NCBI RefSeq assembly: GCF_007829815.1
Contig: NZ_VIWT01000001.1
Coordinates: 1-64,000, forward strand
Direction of reading: 5' to 3'
Source of the DNA: Kitasatospora viridis
GTDB taxonomy: Bacteria; Actinomycetota; Actinomycetes; Streptomycetales; Streptomycetaceae
Length of the DNA: 64,000 bases
Positions 57,319-64,000 of the stretch are shown piece by piece; the first letter of the stretch is position 1; each line of letters begins with the position of its first letter. The notes under the pieces are model-generated. The model was not told the DNA's origin and searched no databases. It worked only from the letters and a program-made list of their open reading frames with translations. A program made the position numbers and the translations under genes.

Positions 57319-58334
57319 GGGGCGTAGACGGCCGGCGGGGGCGTCGGCTCCGGCTGGCCGGCGGGCAGGTAGCGCAGCAGCCAGGTCTCGTAGCTGTGCT
57401 TCCACTGGCCGCTGCTCCGGTAGTCCTCCAGGACCTGGTTGACCCAGGCGACCAGGTCCTTGGAGGTGCTCGGCATGGCGACGGCGTACGGCTCCTCGGT
57501 CAGCGCGGCGCCGACCACCATGGTCTCCGGGTCCTGGGCGGCCAGGCCGTAGGCGATCGCGTCGTCGGTCAGGACCGCGTCCGCCCGGTGCTGCTGCAGG
57601 TCGCGGGCCAGGCAGTCCAGTTCGTTCTGCTCCGTGTGCACCACGGCCCCCGGGAAGCGCTGCTGGCCCTCCGGCAGCCGGGCGTCCGCGGCGAGCAGGT
57701 CGGCCGAGGTGGAGCCGACGGCCGTGCAGACCCGCTTGCCCTTGAGCGCATCGGGCCCGCTCTCGTCGGAGCGGTTGCCGGCCTTGGGCACCAGCACCCG
57801 CTGGCCCGCCTGGTAGTAGACGGTGGAGAACGCCACCTGCTGCTGCCGCTGGCAGGTGACCGTCATGGTGTGCACCACCAGGTCCACGTGCTGCTGCGGA
57901 TCGGTCGAGCGCAGGCGGGGTATTCGCTGGTCGTCGTCGACCGGCACGTAGTGCACCGTCTGCGGGTCGGCCCGCCCGAAGAGCGACTGGGCGATCGCGT
58001 TCACGATGTCCACGTCGAAGCCCTGCGGCCGACCGTCCGGCCCGAGGAATCCCCACTCGTAGTCGTTGAGGTCGATGCCGGCGATCAGGTAGCCGCGCGC
58101 CTTGATCGCGTCGACGGTCGGCCCGCCGGCCTGCGAGGGGCGGTAGGGGCTGGCGTGGGTGTCGCAGTTCCCCGGATCCGCGGCCGCCTGCGCCGGCGTC
58201 GGGGCCGCGCTCGGCGCGGGCCGGCCCTGGCCCACCGGCGGCGGGCCGTGCGTCGCCCCCTGCGAGCACCCGGCGGCCCCCGCCACCACCAGCACCGCCG
58301 TGGTCACCGCCAGTGCCCGCCGAACTGACCCCAT
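57315..58334 (-). CDS. Family 3 solute-binding lipoprotein (amino-acid type)
   Basis: 339 residues. Lipoprotein signal with lipobox AAGC (VLVVAGAAGCSQG), then DAIKARGYLIAGIDLNDYEW, GFDVDIVNAIAQSLFG, VDLVVHTMTVTCQRQQQVAF and ADAVLTDDAIAYGLAA, the SBP_bac_3 fold that binds amino acids such as glutamate. No permease or ATPase is adjacent, so it may serve as an orphan sensor or share a transporter. ATG at 58334 has GGGAGGG four bases upstream. Six cysteines are an unusually high count for this family and could form disulphides. Confidence 0.9.
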   Translation of the reverse strand: MGSVRRALAVTTAVLVVAGAAGCSQGATHGPPPVGQGRPAPSAAPTPAQAAADPGNCDTHASPYRPSQAGGPTVDAIKARGYLIAGIDLNDYEWGFLGPDGRPQGFDVDIVNAIAQSLFGRADPQTVHYVPVDDDQRIPRLRSTDPQQHVDLVVHTMTVTCQRQQQVAFSTVYYQAGQRVLVPKAGNRSDESGPDALKGKRVCTAVGSTSADLLAADARLPEGQQRFPGAVVHTEQNELDCLARDLQQHRADAVLTDDAIAYGLAAQDPETMVVGAALTEEPYAVAMPSTSKDLVAWVNQVLEDYRSSGQWKHSYETWLLRYLPAGQPEPTPPPAVYAP

Positions 58335-58496
58335 CAGCCCTCCCCGAGTGAAGTGCCGTACCGAGTGCGAGATGTGACACGCCATCATCCACCCGTTCGG
58401 TTCCCGCCGGTACACGGCACGTCGGCCGGTGACCATGGGGTAGTCTGGGAACGACGAGTGCGGAATTACAATCAAGGGTCATCCGGAGTCAAAAGC

Positions 58497-59237
58497 ATGG
58501 CGCAGCCGAGGCGGGGGAATGTCGGTCCGGAATCCGGGCCCGATACCGAATCCGAAGGTGCCGCACAACCGCAGCACTATTTCTCGGCCGACCCCGCCGT
58601 GGAGAGCGCCCGGACCAGCATCGAGATCTCGGCCCGCGGCGTCACCCTGGAACTCCAGACCGACGTCGGCGTGTTCTCCGCCGGAAAGCTGGACAAGGGC
58701 ACCCGCATCCTGCTGCAGCACGTCCCGCCGCCGCCGAACCGCGGCCGCTATCTGGACCTCGGCTGCGGCTACGGCCCGATCGCCACGACGATGGCGGCGA
58801 CCCGGCGACGCGCCGAGGTGTGGGCCGTGGACATCAACAACCGGGCCCTGGAACTGGTTCGCGACAACAGCGCGCGGGCCGGCCTGAAAAACGTCAAGGC
58901 CTGCCGCCCGGAAGAAGTTCCGCAGGGCCTGGAGTTCGACTTCATCTACTCGAACCCGCCCATTCGGATCGGCAAGGCGGCACTCCACGAGCTGCTGCTG
59001 AAATGGCTGCCGCGATTGACCCCCGACGGGGCCGCCTTCATGGTGGTCCAGCGCAATCTGGGCTCGGATTCCCTCGCCAAGTGGCTGAACGAACAGGGAT
59101 TCCCGACCGAGCGCCTCATCTCGCGCGAGGGCTTCCGCATCCTGCGGACCACCCGCCCCCGCGAGGCCGTCGGCTCCGACCCCGAGGCCTCCGCAGCCCC
59201 CGAGGCCCCCTCGGCCCCCGAGAAGACCGCCGGCTGA
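58497..59237 (+). CDS. RsmC-like class I methyltransferase
   Basis: 246 residues. SAM motif YLDLGCGYGPIATTMAATRR and catalytic SNPPIRIGK (NPPF/Y variant) with HYFSADPAV at the start place it in the MTS family with RsmC/RlmG, N2-guanine rRNA methyltransferases. The N-terminal ~30 and C-terminal ~20 residues are low complexity. It lies 55 bp before a SpoU-type RNA methyltransferase, suggesting an RNA-modification pair. Exact target base unknown. Start ATG has a weak ribosome site (GGAG 8 bases upstream). Confidence 0.87.
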   Translation: MAQPRRGNVGPESGPDTESEGAAQPQHYFSADPAVESARTSIEISARGVTLELQTDVGVFSAGKLDKGTRILLQHVPPPPNRGRYLDLGCGYGPIATTMAATRRRAEVWAVDINNRALELVRDNSARAGLKNVKACRPEEVPQGLEFDFIYSNPPIRIGKAALHELLLKWLPRLTPDGAAFMVVQRNLGSDSLAKWLNEQGFPTERLISREGFRILRTTRPREAVGSDPEASAAPEAPSAPEKTAG

Positions 59238-59292
59238 CCGTCCGGCAGCAGCCCGACGCACCGCACCACGTGAAGACAGGAGCGACCCCCTC

Positions 59293-59868
59293 ATGCAGCA
59301 GCTCGGCGGCACCGACCTGAAGCGCCTGCACCGCACTTGGCGCCGCAGGAACGAGAACCGGCTGGCCGTGCTCCTGGAGCACGTCGAGTCGCCGTTCAAC
59401 GTCGGCTCCATCGTGCGCACCGCCGCCGCGATGGGCGCGGAGTCGCTCTACCTGGCCGGCCGGACCCCGGACGTGCAGATCGCCGGCGTCCGCAAGGTCT
59501 CGATGGGCACCGACCGCTACCTCTCGGTCCAGCGCTTCGAGACCTTCAAGGAGGCGGCCGCCAAGGCCCGCGCTGACGGCTACCGACTGGTCGCGCTGGA
59601 GCTCGCCGACGAGTCCGTCCCGCTGCCGGCCGCCCGGCTGGACAGCGACGTCTGCCTGGTGGTCGGCCACGAGGACCGCGGCGTCTCCGCCGAGGCCCTC
59701 AACTCCTGCGACGCCGTGGTGTTCGTGCCGCAGCTCGGCAAGGTCGGCTCGCTGAACGTGGCCACCGCGCTCGCCGTCGGCTGCTACGAGGTGCGCCGCC
59801 AGGGCTTCGACTTCGCCGACCAGCCGGCCGAAGGCGCCGACGGCACCGAGGGCTTCGACGCGGAGTAG
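59293..59868 (+). CDS. TrmH/SpoU-family RNA 2'-O-methyltransferase
   Basis: 191 residues. SPOUT motifs: motif 1 VESPFNVGSIVRTAAAMGAE, motif 2 VCLVVGHEDRGVSAEALNSC and motif 3 GSLNVATALAVGCYEV, which build the trefoil knot that binds SAM. Asn, Arg and Ser/Asn residues of the three motifs are intact. It methylates ribose 2'-OH in tRNA or rRNA. An acidic tail (EGADGTEGFDAE) follows the knot. Probably co-transcribed with the RsmC-like gene. Confidence 0.9.
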   Translation: MQQLGGTDLKRLHRTWRRRNENRLAVLLEHVESPFNVGSIVRTAAAMGAESLYLAGRTPDVQIAGVRKVSMGTDRYLSVQRFETFKEAAAKARADGYRLVALELADESVPLPAARLDSDVCLVVGHEDRGVSAEALNSCDAVVFVPQLGKVGSLNVATALAVGCYEVRRQGFDFADQPAEGADGTEGFDAE

Positions 59869-59929
59869 CCGGCGCCCCTCGGGCGTCGCGGGGCCGCCGG
59901 CCATGGGGGTGCCGACGGCCCCGCCCTCC

Positions 59930-60781
59930 CTACAGGCGCTGCCAGAGCGACGGGACCGCGGGGGGCTCCCATCCCGTCATCGAGGTGTGCGCCTGGAGGC
60001 ATTGGTAGACCGCCCCGCCGTAGGTCACCAGGTCCCCGGCCTGATAGGCGGTGTCCGGCGCCCAGGGCTGGGCCGCCGCGGTGCCGCTGGGCGACGGGGA
60101 CGGCGTCGGGCCGTGCGACTGGGTCGGGGTCGGCGTGGGCGAGGGCTGGGTCAGGTTCAGCACGAAGTCGAAGCTCGCCTGGTTCCCCGCGTCCGCCTGA
60201 CGGACCGTCATCAGCAGCGCGGGGTCGAAGTAGGCGTCGGTGCTGTTGCGCGGCTCGCCGGGGAAGTACAGCTGGGTGGTCAGGATCGGCTGGCCCGGCG
60301 CCTGCGCCTTGACGTGGATGTGCCGGGTACGGCCCGGGTAGAGGCCCGGCACGATGGTGGTCAGCTGGTAGCTGCCGTCCGCGTTGGTGAATTGGTGGCC
60401 GCGGAAGTCGAAGCCGGTGTTGTCGTACGCCCCGCTGTCGTCGGCCTGCCAGAAGTCCAGCAGGGCCCCGGCCACCGGCCGGCAGGACAGGTCGAAGACG
60501 TAGCCGCTGACGGTCAGCGGGGTGCCGACGGTGCCGGGGCCGACCAGCGAGTTGCGCAGCGGTGAGTCCGGCTTGAAGTACGGGCCCTCGATGTTGTCGT
60601 GGGTCGGCTGGTCGCCGTCGGTGCAGTCCGGGGTGACGGCCAGCGGGCGGCCGCTCGCGCCCCGGTCCCGGGCCAGCGCGACGGAGCCGCCGATCAGCAG
60701 CGGGGCGGCGGCGGTGGCCAGGACGGCGGCCTTGAGCAGGGTCTTCCGGGTGAGGTTACCGGCTGCGGGATCTTCGCTCAT
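59930..60781 (-). CDS. Secreted intradiol ring-cleavage dioxygenase with C-terminal CBM5/12
   Basis: 283 residues. The N terminus (NLTRKTLLKAAVLATAAAPL) looks like a Sec or weak Tat signal. The dioxygenase core has DNIEGPYFKPDSPLRNSLVG and GYVFDLSCRPVAGALLDFWQ, with Fe(III) ligands Tyr in SGAYDN, Tyr in LYPGRTRHIHVK and the two His of HIH. A Pro/Ser/Thr linker leads to a ~45-residue CBM5/12 (PWAPDTAYQAGDLVTYGGAV, ending VPSLWQRL) that binds chitin or other insoluble polysaccharide. A comparable secreted enzyme is known from Streptomyces sp. SirexAA-E, as I remember. It would open catechol rings of lignin-type aromatics at a polymer surface. Confidence 0.9.
   Translation of the reverse strand: MSEDPAAGNLTRKTLLKAAVLATAAAPLLIGGSVALARDRGASGRPLAVTPDCTDGDQPTHDNIEGPYFKPDSPLRNSLVGPGTVGTPLTVSGYVFDLSCRPVAGALLDFWQADDSGAYDNTGFDFRGHQFTNADGSYQLTTIVPGLYPGRTRHIHVKAQAPGQPILTTQLYFPGEPRNSTDAYFDPALLMTVRQADAGNQASFDFVLNLTQPSPTPTPTQSHGPTPSPSPSGTAAAQPWAPDTAYQAGDLVTYGGAVYQCLQAHTSMTGWEPPAVPSLWQRL
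60197..60211. repeat. Palindrome-family variant in coding sequence
   Basis: CTGACGGACCGTCAT, 14/15 to the family, inside the dioxygenase gene. A further variant, CTGACGAACCGTCAA, lies at 61120-61134 inside the AraC gene. Confidence 0.35.
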
Positions 60782-60999
60782 GGCTGGTGGAGCTCCCTGT
60801 GCTCGGGGGAAGGCGGGATTGGTGCAGGGAGTGGCCGCCGTGGGGGTCCCCCGCCCGGGGAGGTGGGCGGGGAATGGCTGAGCCATGCCAAGCAAGGTAT
60901 GCGCCCGCCCGCGGCCCGACGATGGACCAGGCTCGGGGAACGTGGTGATTCCTTCGGACGGAAGCGTTCCCTCGGCCGCCGGCGCGGCCCTGAACCGCG

Positions 61000-62001
61000 T
61001 CAGGGCCTGACCGGGTGTCCTCTCGCCGCCCGGCGGAACGCGCCCGGACTCACCCCGCTCTCCCGCCGGAAGAACCGGCAGAAGTACGAGGGGTCGCCGA
61101 ACCCCACCCGCTCGGATATCTGACGAACCGTCAAGTCACTGCCGACCAGCAACCGTTTGGCCTCCAGAGTCTGCTGCTCGCGGACCAGCCGGGCCGGGGT
61201 GCGGCCGGTGGTGCGCTTCACCGCCTCGTGCAGGTGGCCGGCCGAGACGCCGAGCTCGCGGGCCAGCGCGCCGACCGAGCGGTCGAGGCCGACCGAGCGC
61301 TCCCGGGCACCGGGCGGGGCGATCAGCCGGCTGAACCGGGCCGCCAGTTCACCGGCCCGGTCGGCCGTCGGGCCGCCCGCCGCACCCGCCGCCGTCCCGG
61401 CCCCGGGCAGCCGCAGCGCCCGCAGCACCAGGATGTGCAGGTAGCTGGCGAGCACCCCGGCGAAGCCCGGATCGGCCTGCCGGTACTCCTCCGCCATCGC
61501 GCCGAACAGCGCCTCGACCCGCGCCGCCTCGGGCCCGCCGAGCCGCAGCCCCGGCCGGCGGGACAGGGTGCGCAGCGCCTCGGCGTCCTCGGGGTGCGGG
61601 AGCAGGAACTCCTCGTTGAAGACCAGCACCCAGCCGGTCAGGTCCTCGTCCTCCCAGTGGTGCACCTGCCCGGGCGCGATCACGTACAGCTGCGGCGGGC
61701 CCAGCGGGTGGCGCTCCAGGTCCACCACGTGGGCCCCGGTGCCGCCGGTGACCAGGACGACCTCGTGGAAGGTGTGCCGGTGCGGGTCCGGGGAGTGCGA
61801 GTGCGGCCCGAGGCCCGCGAAGGTCCCGATCTCGAACGGCAGCACCCCGGGCTGGTCGGTGGGCAGTTCGTGCAGCTCCACCGAGTACCCGGGGCGGCCG
61901 GGGAGCCGACGGCAGCGCGCCGGGCGCGGGTCGTGCCGTGGCGGGTCGAGCCGTACTGGATCGTGCTGGGGCGGGTCGTGCTGTGGGGGTGGGTAGCTCA
62001 T
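61000..62001 (-). CDS. AraC-family regulator with cupin sensor
   Basis: 333 residues. The N terminus has a His/Pro-rich stretch (PPPQHDPPQHDPVRLDPP), a cupin (GPHSHSPDPHRHTFHEVVLV, QLYVIAPGQVHHWEDEDLTG) and C-terminal double HTH (LARELGVSAGHLHEAVKRTT, RQISERVGFGDPSYFCRFFR). It lies 218 bp upstream of the dioxygenase on the same strand and may activate it, or respond to an aromatic or sugar. The start is uncertain: later Met codons are absent near the cupin, so the ATG at 62001 is kept. Confidence 0.88.
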   Translation of the reverse strand: MSYPPPQHDPPQHDPVRLDPPRHDPRPARCRRLPGRPGYSVELHELPTDQPGVLPFEIGTFAGLGPHSHSPDPHRHTFHEVVLVTGGTGAHVVDLERHPLGPPQLYVIAPGQVHHWEDEDLTGWVLVFNEEFLLPHPEDAEALRTLSRRPGLRLGGPEAARVEALFGAMAEEYRQADPGFAGVLASYLHILVLRALRLPGAGTAAGAAGGPTADRAGELAARFSRLIAPPGARERSVGLDRSVGALARELGVSAGHLHEAVKRTTGRTPARLVREQQTLEAKRLLVGSDLTVRQISERVGFGDPSYFCRFFRRESGVSPGAFRRAARGHPVRP

Positions 62002-62031
62002 GGCTGAGTGCTGCCCACCCGGGGCACGCGG

Positions 62032-62571
62032 CTACCGCAGGTCGCCCTCCGGGGCGAGATGGCCGAACCGCTCGCGGGCCTGCTCCGGACCGCTGCCCAG
62101 CGCCCGGCCGATGCCCTCCCAGGAGAGCAGGTTGCGCAGCCCGGCCCCGACCGCCGCGTCCGCGGTCGCGCCCGCCGTCCGCTCGATCTGCGCCACCACC
62201 CGCAGCGCGGTGGCCGACCGGGTCGCCGCGAGCTCCCCGACCCGGCGCTCCAAGGTGGCGAGCAACTGTTCGACGTCGCGCGGGATCACGCCCTCGGCGA
62301 GCTCGACGTGCTGCTCCCAGTCCGCGTACGGGCCGGTGGGCTGCTCGACCGCCTCGGTCGCCTCGTCGTCGCCGAAGTCGACCGGGTGCGACTCGACGCC
62401 GCGCCAGCCGCACCGGCAGGCGCCCCGCACCCCGACGGCCCGCGGGCCGTCCGCCCCGTTGTAGGCCCACCAGACGGTGCGCCCGTCGGCCGTCGGGCCC
62501 GGCTCACCGCCGTCGGGCAACACGGCTGCCAGGAAACCCTCATGACGACCTGTCTCGTCCACCCAGGGCAC
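62032..62571 (-). CDS. Conserved Streptomyces protein of unknown function
   Basis: 179 residues, cytosolic. Start at the GTG (VPWVDETGRHEGFLAAVLPD) with AAGGAG six bases upstream; longer frame upstream is non-coding in style. Contains a cysteine/tryptophan motif GACRCGWRGVESHP, a Glu/Asp-rich loop, then a helical half (VEQLLATLERRVGELAATRS, RNLLSWEGIGRALG). I do not recognise a family; the helical C terminus could be an HTH-like or coiled-coil segment. Thirty base pairs separate its stop from the AraC start. Confidence 0.65.
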   Translation of the reverse strand: MPWVDETGRHEGFLAAVLPDGGEPGPTADGRTVWWAYNGADGPRAVGVRGACRCGWRGVESHPVDFGDDEATEAVEQPTGPYADWEQHVELAEGVIPRDVEQLLATLERRVGELAATRSATALRVVAQIERTAGATADAAVGAGLRNLLSWEGIGRALGSGPEQARERFGHLAPEGDLR

Positions 62572-62677
62572 GCCGCACTCCTTCCGCTGTCGGAATGTGC
62601 GGCCAGGTTCGTCCGCCGCGGCGGGCGCTGTCAAGGCGGCTTGAAACGGCGGGCGCCGTGGAGTATGGGCCGCCGCG

Positions 62678-62908
62678 CTACGCCTCGCCCGGGTGCCAGG
62701 TGGGCCACTCCCACGGGTGGTCGCGCCACGCGACCTTGCCGGGGGCGGTGAGTTCGGCGCGCGGGAACAGCCGGGCGGCCTCGGCGCGGAACTCCTGCTC
62801 GTCCACCGGCTCCCAGTCGTGTCCGCGGAAGCGGACCAGGCGGTACCGCGAGTCCGCGTCGATCGGCGCGACCTCGGCGATCGGGTCTTCACGGGTCTTG
62901 GTGTCCAT
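62678..62908 (-). CDS. Small protein of unknown function
   Basis: 76 residues. Sequence rich in Trp/His/Pro at the C terminus (KVAWRDHPWEWPTWHPGEA) with an Asp/Arg-rich middle (YRLVRFRGHDWEPVDEQEFR). No family recognised. ATG at 62908. The ORF is much longer upstream but that part is antisense to the hydrolase gene. Compact and probably folded; codon use fits a real gene. Confidence 0.55.
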   Translation of the reverse strand: MDTKTREDPIAEVAPIDADSRYRLVRFRGHDWEPVDEQEFRAEAARLFPRAELTAPGKVAWRDHPWEWPTWHPGEA

Positions 62909-62955
62909 ACCCCAAGGATGCTCCTCGGCCGGAGCCTCGGCCGCCCGCCATCCGC

Positions 62956-63822
62956 TCACCGCCGCAGCAGCGCGCGCAGCTCCCCGGCCACTCCCGCGGG
63001 CTCCTCCTCCGCCATGAAGTGCCCCCAGTCCACCGTGCGGTGCACCAGGTCCGGCGCCCAGGCCGACCAGCGGGCGCGGGCGTCGAAGCCGAGCGCCGCG
63101 CCCCAGTCCTGCTGGAGCACGGTGACCGGCATCGCGAGGCGCCGGCCCGCCGCCCGGTCGGCCCGGTCGTGCTCGACGTCGATCCCGGCCGAGGCCCGGT
63201 AGTCGGCCACGATCGAGGGCACCGCCGCCCGGCAGGCGTCCAGGTAGGCGGCCCGGACCTCGGCGGGCGCGGGCTCCCGGGCCCACGCGTCCAGGAAGTG
63301 GCCGAAGAAGGCGTCCGGTGCGGCGCCGATCAGCTGCTCGGGCAGGCCCGGCGGCTGGGCCATCAGGTAGAGGTGGAAGCCGACGGCCGCGCCGGTGCCG
63401 TGCATCACCTCCCAGGTGTCCAGGGTCGGCAGCACGTCCAGGCAGGCCAGGTGGCTGATCGCGCCCGGGTGGTCCAGGGCGGCCCGCAGCGCGACCAGCG
63501 CGCCCCGGTCGTGGCCGGCCAGCGCGAACCGCGGATGCCCGAGCTCCCGGGCCAGCTCGACCACGTCGCGGGCCATCGCGCGCTTGGCGTAGGCGGTGCC
63601 GTCGGGGTCGGCGGGCTTGTCGCTGGCGCCGTAGCCGCGCAGGTCGGGGCAGATCACGGTGTGCTCGGCGGCCAGTTCGGCGGCGACCAGGCGCCACATC
63701 AGCCGGGTCTGCGGGAAGCCGTGCAGCAGCACCAGCGGGGTGCCGGTGCCGCCGACCGCCGCGCTCAGCTCGACGCCGTCTGCGACGCGGATCCGGTGCT
63801 GGTCGAAGCCGGGGATGGTCAT
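62956..63822 (-). CDS. Alpha/beta hydrolase, fluoroacetate-dehalogenase/epoxide-hydrolase-like
   Basis: 288 residues. The nucleophile elbow is Asp rather than Ser (AGHDRGALVALRAALDHP), oxyanion loop LVLLHGFPQTRLMW, DLRGYGASDKP and the catalytic His in WGHFMAEEEP. HDRG with Asp plus the RGYGASDKP loop is characteristic of haloacetate/fluoroacetate dehalogenases (DehH1 type), which hydrolyse C-X bonds; soluble epoxide hydrolases share it. Divergent from a SARP-type regulator. Substrate unproven. Confidence 0.85.
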   Translation of the reverse strand: MTIPGFDQHRIRVADGVELSAAVGGTGTPLVLLHGFPQTRLMWRLVAAELAAEHTVICPDLRGYGASDKPADPDGTAYAKRAMARDVVELARELGHPRFALAGHDRGALVALRAALDHPGAISHLACLDVLPTLDTWEVMHGTGAAVGFHLYLMAQPPGLPEQLIGAAPDAFFGHFLDAWAREPAPAEVRAAYLDACRAAVPSIVADYRASAGIDVEHDRADRAAGRRLAMPVTVLQQDWGAALGFDARARWSAWAPDLVHRTVDWGHFMAEEEPAGVAGELRALLRR

Positions 63823-63890
63823 GAGGTCTCCTTGCGGGGGTTACCGGTGGACCCAGCCTCCCGCTGCCGGATCAGCAACCGGTCAGCACG

Positions 63891-63896
63891 TACCGT
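63891..63896 (+). promoter_or_regulatory. -10 element for the SARP-type gene
   Basis: TACCGT ends 6 bases before the GTG at 63903, suggesting a leaderless transcript. An alternative TTG start at 63927 has GAGGAG upstream. Confidence 0.35.
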
Positions 63897-63902
63897 GGCG
63901 GC

Positions 63903-64000
63903 GTGGCGAGTGATCGAGGAGCAGCGTTGTCGCAGGTCGGCTTCGGTGTGCTCGGGCCGGTGGCGGCCTGGGACGGCGCGGGAGGGGCGCTCGCCCTGAA
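63903..64000 (+). CDS. AfsR/SARP-family regulator, N-terminal start (cut by window edge)
   Basis: Only about 32 codons are present. VGFGVLGPVAAWDGAGGALAL is the standard beginning of the OmpR-like DNA-binding domain in SARP/AfsR/BTAD regulators (FGVLGPV-x-W). The start could be GTG 63903 (leaderless) or TTG 63927 (ribosome site GAGGAG). Such regulators often activate antibiotic clusters, so whatever follows the window edge may be of interest. Confidence 0.65.
   Translation, partial: MASDRGAALSQVGFGVLGPVAAWDGAGGALAL

Noticed and set aside
62678..63697. 339-codon ORF opposite the dehalogenase-like gene
   Set aside because: Only its last 76 codons lie outside the hydrolase gene and read like a real protein; the rest is a GC shadow.

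Overview
The window is high-GC (GC-rich third positions, many GTG starts, leaderless-looking promoters) and carries an SsgA-like protein, a bacterial GRAS protein, a DUF574 methyltransferase and an AfsR/SARP-type regulator. It looks like a chromosomal segment of a Streptomycetaceae member (Streptomyces or Kitasatospora). I saw no tRNA, rRNA, CRISPR array, integrase, transposase or origin.

Layout. 1-21.8 kb is a mosaic of small transcription units: MFS transporters, arylamine N-acetyltransferase, 2-hydroxyacid dehydrogenase, a zinc-ribbon SDR protein, Nudix, SsgA-like, ArsR/MFS divergent pair, a GT-B-like protein facing an NB-ARC/TPR STAND ATPase with a RHIM-like N terminus, DUF574 methyltransferase, a two-component pair, a secreted serine hydrolase, an antibiotic-monooxygenase/truncated-haemoglobin fusion, a TetR/FAD-monooxygenase divergent pair, a GRAS protein and a 2OG-Fe(II) oxygenase.

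22.2-41.0 kb is a complete Streptomyces-type contractile injection system (CIS). The plus-strand structural operon encodes sheath, tube, two small chaperone-like proteins, a 1,098-residue Pro/Ala-rich VQR-repeat protein, second tube, LysM baseplate protein, spike, gp25, baseplate J-like protein, tail protein I-like protein and a bitopic zinc-ribbon/discoidin-like membrane protein, and ends in a 20-bp perfect hairpin. A second membrane protein with peptidoglycan-binding domains follows as its own unit. A convergent minus-strand operon encodes a LuxR-type regulator with a degenerate receiver, DUF4255 protein and AAA+ ATPase. A 14-bp perfect hairpin separates the two. There are no capsid, terminase, integrase or tail-fibre genes, as expected for a CIS used inside the producing cell rather than a prophage.

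41.4-42.8 kb holds FprA-type ferredoxin reductase. 42.8-57.3 kb is a glycan-catabolism locus: secreted GH18 endo-beta-N-acetylglucosaminidase-like enzyme, two GH38 alpha-mannosidases, a GH5-like (probably beta-mannosidase) enzyme, a sugar ABC importer without its ATPase, and a LacI regulator. Two matching LacI-type operators sit in front of the secreted enzyme and between lacI and the importer, so the locus reads as one regulon for importing and dismantling high-mannose N-glycans.

57.3-64 kb returns to housekeeping and accessory genes: family-3 solute-binding lipoprotein, RsmC-like and TrmH-like methyltransferases, a secreted intradiol dioxygenase with a carbohydrate-binding module, AraC regulator, two small unknowns, a fluoroacetate-dehalogenase-like hydrolase and the start of a SARP-type regulator.

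Across the window a 15-bp palindrome family (CTGAYGSNSCRTCAG) recurs, mostly at gene ends, and places a TGA stop on both strands.
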